Shown here in pieces: positions 35,977-48,801 of a stretch of 64,000 nucleotides of DNA. The stretch is from Linepithema humile (Eukaryota; Arthropoda; Insecta; Hymenoptera; Formicidae). The notes beneath the pieces are model-generated. The model ran no database searches. It had not been told where the DNA came from and was given only the letters and a program-made list of their open reading frames with translations. The position numbers and the translations under genes were made by a program. How positions within the stretch are numbered: position 1 is the stretch's first letter; every line of letters starts with the position of its first letter. The stretch is from the NCBI RefSeq assembly GCF_040581485.1, contig NC_090131.1, positions 23,634,532 through 23,698,531 of the forward strand. The letters are read 5' to 3'.

Positions 35977-38900
35977 TCTCCCCTCTCGCGTTCTCGAAGT
36001 AAAAAGGAACGCCAGCGGGACTCCGCGCCGTTTATCTTTCCGTACGTATCTACCGAATCTGCTTTGAACGGCAATTATTACCTCGTCAAATTAATCACGC
36101 GTCGACCTGACACAATGGCGTCTTAACGTCTGCATCCCGACGCGACGATTTCGTGCCGCCGATAACACGCTTCTCCTCGTACATCCACCCGGGCCCGTCT
36201 CGCGCCCTTATCGATAAGCCTGGATCGGCGAGTCATGCATCGCGTGTCTCTCCTATGCCATTGAAGTGGCCAGATTTTTAACTCTTTCGAAATTATCTTT
36301 ATTATAATCTTATTCTAACATTTTTACTTTTATTAAATATTGATATTTTTTTAACACGAGCTCTAAAAACTTATTTAATTCTATGCGAAAGTTTTTAATA
36401 ATTTAGCAATTAATTCTTAATTTGTGTCATCTTCGCTTCTTACATCGCTTTCCATACAATTATACATATTTTTTTTTTTTCTAAATTTCAACGTAATGAG
36501 CTCTATTCGTAAAGACGATTAATTAGGTCGAAATGATCGGGAGCGTGAAATAGTGAAACTTTGGAGGTGATTAATATAGGAGAAACGATTATTTTACGGC
36601 AGTAAAATATCAGACGTATTAATGGCCGCGGTGATTACTTGCGATATAACAGAGAGTCGTAACTGCTCTCATCGATCGAGAAATCTGGTTTCTTTCGATC
36701 GTCAAATCAGCGATCGCACCGCTGGTATGACTATGAGAAGGGAGGGCATTGCTATTATAAGAACCTATTAAAACGATTTGGCCGGGTAACAATGGTGACC
36801 ATTTGTATTCCACTCCGCTATCCTCTCCGGCTGCATGACCGCCATGTGAAACCGATCGTGAATCGGGTTTATTGCCGGTTAACAGTTACCTGCTCGATCG
36901 TGCACGTGTACGTGTCCAATGAGACACGATTCCGCGCCTTGATATTGATACCTCATGCGACTAATCTGTTCTAGATCGAACATGAATTACGTAGCGCGCA
37001 GCTACCAAATGTTCAAACAACGCGTACAATAATAACAAAAATTGCACAAGCATTTTGAAATTTTATTGTAAATAAATCCTTTTTGGTATCAGAGTTTCAT
37101 TAACAGAGCGAAATAGTACTTATTATTTATCGTAAAGATTGTATTCAAGAACTGTCAGTGAGAAATTGATGGTATCATAGTAAATTATTCTCAAGGAGCA
37201 CATCTTTAAATCTCTCGGCATAGTAATTTATACAAATGCATGACGCGCGCGATACAGCCGTACACACATATCCGCACTCTTTGCTTTCGGGCAACATAAC
37301 GAGGCGCCTAATGCTCGACTAATTCCAGGATTTATTTGTGCGGGATACACGAGCGAGCCGCGGTGATTTATTCGTCGTTAATGCCAAAATATTTAGAGGT
37401 CGTGCATACGCGCTAACTAATCCCCGACCGGTTCAATTAGCCGAGATGCCACGGCCGACACAGGCATTCGTACGCCAGCTGGTCTAAACCGGTTTAGGAT
37501 CGCGTCCGAGAGACGAGTTAATACAATGAAATCGATGCGAAGTTAATCGTCTTTACGTCGCGATATCGCCTGCCTCCACACCGGCAACACATATCCGTGA
37601 GCCCACGCGCTCTTTCTCGACATCACACCGATTAAGCATTTGGTTTTGTTAGCCAGGCGTCGATGTTCTATCTCTGATTTCACCGTTATATAATGATCTA
37701 ATCTTGGCATGTGTGTTTCGCATATGGTACGTACTAAAAAACTTCTTTTTATTCCTCAATAAATCACGTGATTTTTGCATTCGAATGTAATTGCTTCGTA
37801 GAAAACTTGAAAATCGTGACTTCACATAACGAAGAACACATTTATTATAATTCTACCTGCTCTACAAAATCTTTGTATCGCTTAAGCCGGGAAAATCTCT
37901 GAACAATCATTGTGCCGGAAGAATTAAAATTAAAAAAAGAATCTCAAGAATTCTTTTATTTGAAAAGCTTTCTTTGAATTTCGAAGCATAAGAAATTTTT
38001 CAACAGGTTCTTCATTTACAAATATTTCACACTTCTTTCATCATGCATCTTTGTTTTTCTTTACTTCCACTAAAATACTCTACCACTAGACTCTTCCTAT
38101 AATTTCGTCAACAATAATTAAGGTGTTTATTAAGGTAGTATTCACGCCAAGATTTGTTACACCTTCTCGTTATTGTCTCTGCGGTCAACACAGGCTGAGG
38201 CGATTGATTTACGACGATTTACAACGTGTTCACGGAAGAGCATCCGTTTCATGATAGGTTCTCTGACGTGACGAGAATGTCCCTCGCTAACGATCGATCA
38301 TAGCTTTATGACAGTGGTCACAGAGAAGATTTGTTATGTATTTTGTGTATTTATACCTGGTGTTCAGGTATTCTTAATAACGTGACGAAGAAAGGCAAGA
38401 TTTGTAGTCAGGTTACAATAAACTCGTGACCATAATAACTTGGGGTCTTAAAAGAATTCAAAAGGATTTAACCTATATATATGGCACGGTACATGCCTAG
38501 CCTTAGAAACGTGATTTTTTGAAAAGAATTTTGAACGAAAATACATCAGCAGTTTTATTGAATAAATGAGAGAGAAACGTTGATTACAATCACATTAATT
38601 AATTCTAAAAATATTATAAGAGGTGGGAAAAAATGCTGAAGCTGCATGCCACATTAATCACTTTCGATTTCAAAAATTAATAAGTATAGACGACAATCCG
38701 CGCTCGGCACTTGCCGGTTCAACGACTAATCACTTCTTCAAACGAAATGATTTCACATTTAATTTTTCTCGCGTCGGCATACCTGAGAGGCCTAATATGC
38801 GTCACGATGAAAGGTCACACACATCAAACTGAATTAACCTTCCTAATGAAGCCCAACAAAGTAGAAATGAGATGTTAACGGTACCTTGGGAGTTTATGAG

Positions 38901-39900
38901 CGATGATTGATGCGCTAAATCGGGAATGCGCTCTTCGTCTATTAGATCAAAAGCGTCAGGCGGTCAAATATTTGTTAACAGTGGAAAACTGCCTAGTTAG
39001 ATCATTAACACCTCTACCGTCTGTATTACACGAGAGCCTATCGTTTTTATCCCAAGAAATTCCTTGATATTATCTTCGTTAGTATTATAAAATCTAAAAA
39101 AAAAAATACTTTACTATTTTCACTACTCGATCTCGTTAGAAAACCAAACAGATCTTATTAAGGAATAATTATTTTTATAGTTAAATAGAAATTATTTAAA
39201 AGATTCGTAACAACTTTAGATTGAATTTTACATATATTATTATGTTACATACTTATTCCATTGCGAATTTCTTTCAATTCATTGGGTTTTTTTATCAATT
39301 TGGAAAGTATCGATATTAAAACATAATTATTTCTTAATAAGATCTGTCAGTTTTCTGACAAGATTGGCCAAGTGAAAGTAAGAAAAGTGAAAATGTATTT
39401 CAACCTTAAAATACACTTCAAGATACTGTAATTAAGTTATCGCGCGATATTTCAACGAACGTGTGGAGAGCTATAATTCACTTTTTCGCAACATTGTGGA
39501 TAAAAGCAACTGCGAACTTATGCGATTAATCAGCTAAGTGGCAGCGAGAAACCACAGGAGCGTCGCTCTTAAATCAAACAATTATGGCACAGCAAAGTAA
39601 ACCCTATGCACCGTGCATGCCCAATTAAGAGTCTCTTTTTCGCCGTGCGATGTCTCGGAAGAAAAGATTCGCGTGAATCGGGAGTAGAACGGGTGGAAGG
39701 AGGGGGCGGGAGGGGAACGCGAGAAAGTTCGTTGTCCGGAATCCAGCAAAGCCGCCCGTAAAAATCATCCTCGTTAATACGAAGCGGATTTCATAAATCT
39801 CAAGTAATAAGTTTTTACGCATTGGTTATGGCGCATAATGGCAGCTTAATTGTGGGCCAGTAGGCTCTCACCCGGCGGGCAGTTGCGAGCAAGGCTTCGG

Positions 39901-39902
<2 letters not shown>

Positions 39903-39933
<31 letters not shown>
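39903..39933. repeat. (TG)n microsatellite
   Basis: About 15 perfect TG units, followed by an imperfect TACGCGCGTACGTGTGTG extension. Confidence 0.95.
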
Positions 39934-39936
<3 letters not shown>

Positions 39937-41365
39937 CGCGTACGTGTGTGCACTGTAGAGACTCTCTATGGACATCACAAAACACATAAATACCAATACG
40001 CGGCGGGGGCACCGTTGCAGCACACGCGTGAATACATAAATGCATAAATATCGGACCCGCGACGTTACGTTCGTAAGACCCGTGGAAGTTGGCCGGATGT
40101 ATGTCTTATGGTAATATTCCGTGGTGTTAGCAGGACCGTACAATATTATTTGTCCGCGTTAAATCGCGTGTGATATCCTTCGGCGCACCTTGCTCCGCTG
40201 GTGCTCAATGTGAATGCATCCTTCTCGGCAAGATTTTCACGTCACAACGCTCCAGATTCATTTTGCTCGCGCAACAATTTTGTAGAAAAAGATATCAGCA
40301 TTAATCAAATTGATTAGACTCCATTAATTTTTGAAGGCGTACGGTTGTTCATTGGAAGCTTTATTTATTTGATAGTTAACTTAATTGCAATGAAAGAGTT
40401 TCTTTCTAAAAAATAATTCTAACGAATTAATTGATGCCAACAGATTGCAGACGGGAACGAAATATATATTTTAAAAACTATTCGTAACGGGAAGATGATT
40501 GCAGCCTGCGCAACATTATTTTGCACTCGCAGCATTAATTATAATAAATAACATGTAATAATGTAGTGAGAACCACGGGGATGATATTTGCCTGGTGGCG
40601 CTTAAAGAGGGCAAACAAACAGCGTGACGACGACGTAACGACGATGTGCATCGGTTGAATTCAGGTTGTCATTAATTTAAAATCATGGTAGCCGTATGCA
40701 TTAGTGAATATAATTACGCTGTTAATGCGGTCATCGATAGCGATTAAATAGCGATAACTATTGAAGAAAATCTCTAACCATCAGACGGCAATATCGTAGC
40801 CACATTAACTTCACGATTTCTGCGTTATTATTATTTGCAATGTACGGTATCACTAGCAAGAAGTGCTGAGTATCCTGAGAATGCTTTGGTCTCTTGAAAA
40901 CGAGTCTTTGAGAGTTTTAGAATATTCCCTTTGAGTGTAGGGAAAAGTTAATATTTTCTGTTAATGATGATGACTGGTCATTATATGCGAACGCCGGAAA
41001 CTACTTATCCCTTACTCTGCAATCCTAGATGCAACTTAAACTCGTGAAGCAATGCACATAATTTATCTTTTTTTTTAACAACGCCCAGAAAGAAATAATG
41101 ACAACAAAATATGAGGTCTTTCCCGTCATATAAACTAATGTCGGGCAAGCAACGCACAACAATATTGTATTCGTATAATAGAGATCTGGTGAGAGCCACT
41201 GGTCAGAATTTAGTTTGGTGTTAATCTAAAGGGCCGAGCCGGGGGGCACACCGGATTGGCCGGTGCCGGTGCCGGGCAGACAATTACTCCGTGGACCCCC
41301 CGCGGTAGCGATGGATGTCTTTCTCGGCGATGGGGCCCACCGAATGCCGAGGGATAAAACCGCGT

Positions 41366-41393
41366 CCCCCCGTCGCCCGCTTCCCACCTCCCC
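41366..41393 (-). other. G-quadruplex motif
   Basis: Four C-tracts (C6, C3, C3, C4) with 4-nt loops on the plus strand define a G4 on the minus strand. Confidence 0.6.
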
Positions 41394-44029
41394 GAGCCCG
41401 TTTGTCTCACTTTCTTGTCTCACTTGCCCGACACCATCGGTCCGCCGCGCGAGTTGTTTGTTTAGGTGATGTATCGCGGCGATACTTATCACCTCGTATG
41501 AGGGAATTCACGCAGCGGGAACGGCGATATGAGATATTGCGTTCTAAGAGGAATCTAATGACGCCTCGCGCGCGGAAAGTAAAAGAAACTTCCACCGGCC
41601 ACGCGCTCCGCAGCCTTCCTGCCAGGATGCGAAAGATATGTGTCGCAAATGTGTTTCTAGAATCTTTAGAACAAAACGGAAATGATGGTAGAAATGGTCA
41701 TTATACATATGCACGAAGAATAGCGCATCTTAGTTTTCTTTCCTGTTCAATGGTCATTTTCTACTCGTATTTCTAAGAAAACTAACGGACTTTTGGTAAC
41801 ATACTTAACTGCAATACAATCATATTTTATCTGAACATGGCAAAAAAATATGAGAAAGTTTATCTGGCGAAATAAAAAACAGAATTTGCGTGTCTTCCAA
41901 TTTCGGTGTCCGTTTGCAATGCTAATCGCGCGAGCGGCGGTTTCGTCGAGGGCCAAACGCAACCGTGAAAAGAAATCGATGAAACATCCTCGCGTTTAAC
42001 GACGTGCAGCACGATGGCGCGGCCGCGGGATGTAAAATAAGGGTTCAAGTCGCACGGTGTTTCGCTCGGGGTATTTTAATGGCGTTATAATGTATGTATG
42101 CCTTACCACCCTCCCCCCATCGAGGCCGGACCGCGCCACGGTTATGTGCGTATGTGTATGCGGACCGTGCTCGTGCTTATGGGGCCCGAACGCCTCGGAC
42201 GGGTTCGACCCAGCATGGGGCCCCTTCGATATATTCAATCACGAAATTATCACTTCTGTACGCGTGAGTATTCCGGCCGAACCGGACGGCGTTCAGTGCT
42301 GTACGGCGAATTCCGCCGTGCCACCTTCGCGCACTTTATCGATTTCGCGGCTGGAATAATCGTCGTCGAATGGAAACGACGCGCATTCTCGTCCCACTCT
42401 TGCCGCTAATCTCAGAGTACAATTCAGTGCTAACGGTTTAATCGAGGCAGCATATCACACGCGTTTGACACGAACAAATGCCAAGGCGCTCGCAAACGCA
42501 AGGAGGAAACGAAGAAACCGACGGGCTGACGTTTAGACACGTCTTAATGTTCAACATTACAGGAATCGCTGTAATCAATTATCGAATTAAAATTCTGTTA
42601 AAGTCGAGTCAGCTTGAAATATTAAACGAAGAATTCCATTTATATATTCGAAGTTTAATTCATAGAAGTCTCAGTATTTCAGTCACTAAAAACCGCTTCG
42701 AAATTCTTTTCGGTTTGGCCTTTACTATCTCTGGTCAAGATCTCTATGACACAGGCTCCAGGATCAGTTACAAGCTAAACAATCTGTAATAGGATTAAAC
42801 TACACCCTGACAATCTTTTATTTCCGAACAAAGGTCGAAACAGTCCCCGGATATTTTCTTATCTTATTTATGAACAATCGGGTAGTTATAAAAAAAATGT
42901 CAGCCGAAAGCGCTGTTAATTGAGGTGTTTCGTGTCGAAAGGTGTAGAGCCCGTTTTGCGAGGGAAAAAGGGACGAGCCGTTGCTCGACGGGGAGAGAAA
43001 GGGAGGAGGGGCTTCCCCGTACGAGTTGTAATCGCCGTAGGAGGGCAGCAGGTGGGAAAAAGGCTTACACCTTTCTCTTCTCCGCTGTCATTAGCATAAG
43101 TATGTGGATATATACACGCGCGCATCCGCGGAGTATGCACGATGCGGAGCTCCGCGCCTCGCGTGGAATTTATGGTCGCGGTCGAGCCGGGCCTCAGTTT
43201 ATTAATACGTTATGCTTGCATTAGTATACTTAAGCATGACGAATGGTCGCGCCACGGGGATTTCGGAGGAGAAAGGGAGAGATAGAGAGACAGAAGGAGA
43301 GGCGGCGACGATGAAAATTGTACGCTCTTGGAGGCTCTCGACCGTGTGCCATCCTGGAAACCGTCCGCCTCCGGACGGATTATTACGTCTTCCTGACACG
43401 GTACCGGTTAAATTTGAATATCGAGTCGCGCTCGCTGATACAATCTTCCAGACGCGCGAATTTTCAACGGGACGCCTCGCCGCGCTGGAAATTTAATTGA
43501 TATGTATTCAAATTGCTCGTTTCAGCTCGCGTCTCGAAACGCAGCAGCGTGAATTCTGATGTTATGTTAATTCACATGTGTGAATTCATCGCCCGTAAAT
43601 TTTATCTTAACCGTGCGCGCAATTCTCATCTTCGACGAAAAGAGGCGTGATTCTATTACGCTGAATATTATTTGAATCTTATTCCATTAAGTTTTAATTA
43701 AACGCTATAATATTCGACATTTACTTTTGCGGAAGTATACTTTTAATTAATTCGACACAGTCCTGTTATCCCGATCTCCGTGGGTAGCGTTTCCGTAGGA
43801 CGATTCGCGTTTCCTTCGCGAGAAATTTTATTCTTGCGTGAGCCCCAGGCTTTATTAACGTCGGCCTAACGTCCGTTTCTTTTTACTCCCTTTTCGTCTT
43901 AATCTGCCTGACATTAGCGGCGCGCGGGCGCACAGATAATGCACTTTGCGGGGCGTTTAATGGACCTAGTCCACGTGACCTCACGTGTACAGATCGTCCG
44001 TTATCGGCGACGTCATCGGTCGCAATTGC

Positions 44030-44239
44030 ATGCCGCCCACCTCCACCGGCATCGCGAACAATTGTTTCAGCCCGGATACGAGCGGTGCGTGCGTGCTTGT
44101 TTCAGGAATAAAAAATCCAGCCGGAAATTTCAACGCGAAACACGCCGCGCTCCGCGCGCGGGTTTTAGTGCTCAATTACTGCGTCGAGATCGACGCTCGC
44201 GTTTTGCATCGCATTTTACAATGTTTCGCGAACGTATAG
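44030..44239 (+). CDS. weak candidate small ORF, 69 codons
   Basis: The frame from ATG at 44030 to TAG at 44239 starts MPPTSTGIANNCFSPDTSG and continues with Gly/Asn/Ala-rich sequence. The frame is already open back to about 43979 (after a TGA). Codon third positions look clearly more GC-rich than first and second positions in the 5' half, as in real insect genes, but I judged this by eye. A minus-strand frame in mirror register overlaps it, which is the main reason for doubt. TTGTTTCAG at 44104 could instead be an acceptor. No family is recognised. Confidence 0.15.
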   Translation: MPPTSTGIANNCFSPDTSGACVLVSGIKNPAGNFNAKHAALRARVLVLNYCVEIDARVLHRILQCFANV

Positions 44240-44968
44240 TTTTGCCAATTTAACTCCAGTTTTATGTGTATCCATTATGCGAGTTGATAATGAAAAATAG
44301 AGTCGATTTGCAGCATGTTAACATGGATTACATGCTTTATTCGTGATATATGCACCGCCTGCATAAATCACCAGTAGGAAAGTCCGAAGAAGGAAGGCGA
44401 GCGTATAAAACGTAATGCTCTTATAATGACGCGAATTGTTCGCGTGCTACAATTCGCGGCGGTTTTCTGCAAAACAATTTCTCGTCCGACTTTTTCCCGC
44501 CCGCCCGCCTTGTCTCCTTGATTCATGATATATCTCATTGAATAACGCGATTTAATAACTTGCACTGCCGCCGCGAAATGGTCGACATTAATAACGCGTA
44601 ATCGCGAAATGATGACGCTCCGCGTGGCCGTCGCGCAAAAACGCGTCCGGCCTCGAGACGCGTCGCTAAATTATTATTCGCGATCCGACTGTCCGACAAT
44701 TATCTTAATTCGTTGCCTCGCGCTGTCCCAAAGTTTGCCGAAAATGAATATTATTATCAGTTACGCGATCCTTACTGAAATATTTCCTCATTTTTTGCTT
44801 ACAGTCTATCAATCTTCAAAAATAAAAAGTAATGCCTATTTATATCTTATATTAGTTTGTTTATTTAAATTAACAAATTCTTCAAAATCTCTGGAAGTAA
44901 TTATGCCTCTCAATAGAACATGCGTTACTGTCGCAAACCGCGCGCGCTCGCGCGCGTCCGCGAGTAAT

Positions 44969-45477
44969 CAGGGTGTCCGGTAACTCACGGACCAACGCTC
45001 GTGAGCGGATAGAGCACATTAAACACAACAGAAAAGTCTTTTACCATTTTGCAATTCTCGCAATAATTATTTAAGTACTAATTAAAAAAGATGGGCGAAT
45101 GAGCGCGCGTTTCGCGCGGCTACATAGTAGGATGTAGCTCTAGGCGTGCCAGCGATGAGTGTCGCACGGCAACGAAAAGTTTGGTCGCGCGTATCGCGAC
45201 TCTCGTCGCGCGACCAAACTTTTCGCTGCCCGCGCCGCGTACCGCGACTCTAGTCGCGCGACCAAATTTTTCGTTGCCGTGCGACACTCATCGTTGGCAC
45301 GTCTAGAGCTACATCCTACTATGTAGCCGCGCGAAACGCGCGCTCATTCGCCCATCTTTTTTAATTAATACTTAAATAATTATTGCGAGAATTGCAAAAT
45401 GATAGAGAACTTTTCTGTTCTGTTTAATGTGCTCTATCCGCTCACGAGCGTTGGTCCGTGAGTTACCGGACACCCTG
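44969..45477. mobile_element. 509-bp fold-back element, copy 2
   Basis: Same family as 34982-35493. Both ends are intact here: CAGGGTGTCCGGTAACTCAC at the left and its complement ending CACCCTG at the right. Arms are over 200 bp and nearly perfect. The central module (GCGACCAAACTTTTCG with GCGACTCTCGTCGCG) lies in the opposite orientation to copy 1, meaning the element inserted the other way round or its centre flipped. The right end abuts a CA microsatellite. It has no coding capacity. Confidence 0.88.
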
Positions 45478-45480
45478 TAT

Positions 45481-45505
45481 ACACACACACACACACACAC
45501 ACACA
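45481..45505. repeat. (AC)n microsatellite at the element boundary
   Basis: About 12 AC units start four bases after the fold-back element's right end (CCCTG-TAT-ACAC). Confidence 0.95.
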
Positions 45506-47692
45506 TCATCCAAGCATTCCATTCATAATCTTCAAATTGCACCAGCGTTTTTTTCACTTCGTCGACCATTCGCGCACCGAGATTTATGGACGCACAAATT
45601 TGAACCGAAGCGTCGCGCGCGGGCGCATTTTGCGGCAGCAATTTCGCGTGAGAGTGGCACAAAGGGAAATTCGCAACGGACACGTCGACAAAAGGTCCGC
45701 GCCCGAGACGGCGGCTACGGTGATCAATATCGGCGATAATAAAAGATCGCTAAATCAAATCGCTCGCTCGATGGCCGGATGCGTGCGTACCGACGCGGTC
45801 CCGACACGGCGACAATGACGTTGACGAAGAAGACGGCAGCGACAACGACGGTTACTTTGTTACTTCGGGCATGAAAACGCTGTAAATTTCATCCCATAAA
45901 ACTGGCGATTTTAGTGGCTACAAATTTGACCGGCGACCGCGCCTTCCAGGTTTAATCCTTCCACGCACAGTTCTTCTTGAAAAGGATACACTCCGTTACC
46001 GTCGCTACTTTAATGAGCCACGAACTTTTGAAATATACGCACCTCTCCGCCCGTACCGTGCATTCATAACGCGTGTTCAACGAGCTCTGTGTGCGTGACT
46101 CCGGCTTCCTGTTCTTTCCGCACGCGCAAAGCGGGAAGCGAGAAAGATATCGCGGAGAGATGCAGTCCAGCGATAAGGATTTGATCCATTTGCATTGACA
46201 GGCGGAATATTCCACACATGCTAAATTAGCTGTATCAATGGCGCGCGAAATTATCCGCGGGCGCTTAAGAACCTGCATCGCCGGATGTAATTAATACGCG
46301 GATATTGAATGCCTTGCATCGCGGAATATATTTTCTTTATCATTTTTGTTATATGCATTATTTGTTCTTAATAGCAATTACTTATGATTATTATTATTTG
46401 CAAATACGTTATACAAAATTAAAACTAAATATTTTATAGCTAATTTATGCTATGTAAATAAATATTTTAACGAAATGTTGATTGATTATACTGATTTATA
46501 AAATTATTAATATTTTAAAGAATTGTTATTCTGATTTATTAAAAAAATATTACCATATAAAATATAAAACTAAAATTTGGAAGATTTTGTAAATATTTTA
46601 TTAATAATCAAATTATCAATTTAATCAATCAACATTGTCAGTATCAAATATCTCGCTTATATTTATGTTCTTAAAGCAAATAGGTCAAGTATCATAAACT
46701 TTATAATACAAGAAAAAACCGACTGTTCACACGCGCGTTTATCGTATTTCGCGGGAGCGAATTAATTTAGCGCGATGAGAGATATTTAATCAGAAATTAT
46801 TAAGTTGAAGCTTGATTATAATCGAGAATACATTGCATCAAGCGAGTTAGTCACGTTGTTTGACATTATGCGAGGGTCAAAAAGAACAGAGAGAAATCCA
46901 ACTTTCTCACTTCGCGTCGATCCGAGGCGCGATAACGATTCCAGACGCGATTGCTCTTTGAGGACGAGCCGCGCGAATTGAAGGTGAATTAAACGATCAC
47001 GAATGCTGGAGGTAGAAATCACGCATACTTCTCTTTTGCGCGAAATCGCGTTCTTCGATTATGCGAGTTTAATTTAATACGTTTGGCAATTATACGCGTG
47101 TATGCGTGGTGAGAGTCGGTGAAAGCAAACTTCGCACGGTTGAAGTAAGAAATTGCTTTTGATCATGGTAGACATTTTTTGGAGATTCTTAAAACGTATT
47201 TTTGTATGATAAATTTATATAATTTTATTTATTGATTGACAAATTAATTTATTGCTCACATTTAAAATCTCTACGCATAAACGTTTGTCTCGCGATAATT
47301 TGTAAATTTGTCTCTTTTGAAAAATGCAGTTCAACTATTTCGGGGATTCCAGATTCTCCACAACACTTGAGAGAATCATCGAATACCATCTTTCCGCAGG
47401 CCTATGCCAACAAGTCCCAGCGGAAATCGTCGCGGAACGAGATCGCGGGGCGATTACTTCCGCGCCGGCTGATACGAGAAATCAATTTCGTGGGGTGCCA
47501 GTATATATTTTGAGCCGTTATTTACAATAGAAAGCAATTCCACGGGCTGGCCAGAGGGCACACGGGCAATGGAGGCAGCCAGAACTAACAAGGTAACCTA
47601 ACCCCAGGGACTCGGGAAGAGTGAACGGAGCTGAACCGGCGGCTGCCGGTGTGGGAGGGCGGAAGGGAAGACCGAGAAGAATGGTCCAGAAC

Positions 47693-47751
<59 letters not shown>

Positions 47752-48162
47752 CGAGGGAGGGAGGGAGGGAGGGAGAACTCGGCACATAACTCGCATCCAT
47801 TTCAATATCATTAGCGCCTCGCCTCTTCGTGAGCGCATCGATCGACTCTCGTGAGCTGTAATCCTCGTCGCTGCCAACTCGGAGAACTCGTCGAGCTCCT
47901 TCGAAAAAATAACAACGCCTAATGGCGATAATAATTCAAACGGCGCCCATTGGAAAGAGGAAAAGGGTCAGTCAGATATTGCGCTGCTATCGCTCGGTAG
48001 GGTGCGACAAAAATTTCGGTATCGGGAAAGCTCGATGTTATCGAGATTTCGAGTTATTATCGTTTGCCATTGGCAGACGAAATATTTTGTAAACAATGTA
48101 TCCAATTTCAGTAGTATACTTTTCTCCCTTTTCAAAAAAATATTAAGATATTAGCTAATATT
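45506..48162. other. mosaic non-coding DNA
   Basis: No gene is recognised. 45540-46310 is CpG-rich and includes an imperfect GAC-rich run at 45812-45850 that gives a 42-codon acidic frame with no ATG at its start. 46320-46720 is strongly AT-rich with repeated TTATTAATATTTTA words. 46730-47130 is CpG-rich. 47160-47330 is AT-rich. 47400-47900 is GC-rich and holds the GA microsatellite. Confidence 0.45.
47697..47775. repeat. (AG)n followed by (GGGA)n
   Basis: About 26 perfect AG units (47697-47749) run into four GAGG/GGGA units (about 47753-47775). The compound purine tract explains the Ser/Leu-rich minus-strand frames. Confidence 0.95.
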
Positions 48163-48277
48163 CATCCCAGCGAACACAGAACATTGCAGTAACATTGCGG
48201 CAATGTTGCAATATTGCTGTAATGTTGCTGCAATATTTGCGGCAATGTTACTGCAACGTTCTGTGTTTGCTGGGATG
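48163..48277. mobile_element. 115-bp palindromic mini-element
   Basis: The element starts CATCCCAGCGAACACAGAAC and ends with its near-complement, ending CTGGGATG. It is self-complementary along almost its whole length, built from alternating GCAATATTGC, GTAACATTG and GCGGCAATGTT blocks. It has no coding capacity and looks like a non-autonomous DNA-element remnant (MITE). Target duplication is unclear. Similar CCCAGC(A/G)AACACAGAA hairpins are, from general knowledge, common in insect genomes. Confidence 0.8.
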
Positions 48278-48774
48278 TTTTATTTTTTCTTGATTACGAT
48301 CACAAAAATTAATTTTTCTTTGCGTGAATTACGCAATCGTGCCGCAAATGTGTCACTTGAGGATCAAATGTAACGAGCGCGTGTAATCGCGCGGAATTGC
48401 GAGATTTCGTGAGAATTTAAATAAATGGCAGGCCCGATGTTATTATCTTAATTAAACGAAACGAGGCATTCGGAAACCCCCTTCGAGACACCGGGTGTCG
48501 AGTCGCATCTCTCCTTCTTTTCTCGGCGTGATTAAAGACGCACGGGATTGCAAAAGGTGGGCCCCAGTGTTGGCAGACGAGCCGGCTAATGTGTCGACCG
48601 AAATATTTATGATGATTGTTTATGGTCCGTACGTATATTAGCACGTTCATCCCGCTGCCAGACCGCCGCCCCACCTCTCACGGGCTCTCTCTCAAAACGT
48701 TCCTCATATCCCCCTCGCGTCCCCCTCCGTCGCTGTTTCTCTCTCTCGAACAGGTTCCTTAAATACTACTGTTG

Positions 48775-48801
48775 CGACCCGGGTCGGGCCCGGGCCCGAC
48801 C
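48775..48801. repeat. overlapping perfect palindromes
   Basis: CGACCCGGGTCG (48775-48786) overlaps the 20-bp perfect palindrome GGTCGGGCCCGGGCCCGACC (48782-48801). These are all G/C apart from the T/A pairs. They could form a cruciform or bind a dimeric factor; function is unknown. Confidence 0.85.

Larger units (their letters stand above)
35494..44968. other. mosaic non-coding DNA between the two fold-back copies
   Basis: No gene is recognised. GC-rich blocks lie at 35640-36280, 37210-37640, 39600-40240, 41210-42470, 42900-43500, 43780-44250 and 44560-44740. AT-rich troughs lie at 36290-36500, 37000-37200, 37700-38150, 38990-39440, 40270-40560 and 41760-41880. Simple repeats lie at 35966-35976 and 39903-39933. 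A possible donor on the minus strand (GAGCAG|GTAACT, about 36886) has no convincing exon. Open frames are generally overlapping and of arbitrary composition. Confidence 0.45.

Noticed and set aside
42040..42070. GGGTTCAAGTC resembling a tRNA T-arm
   Set aside because: No acceptor stem, D-arm or anticodon arm could be placed around it.
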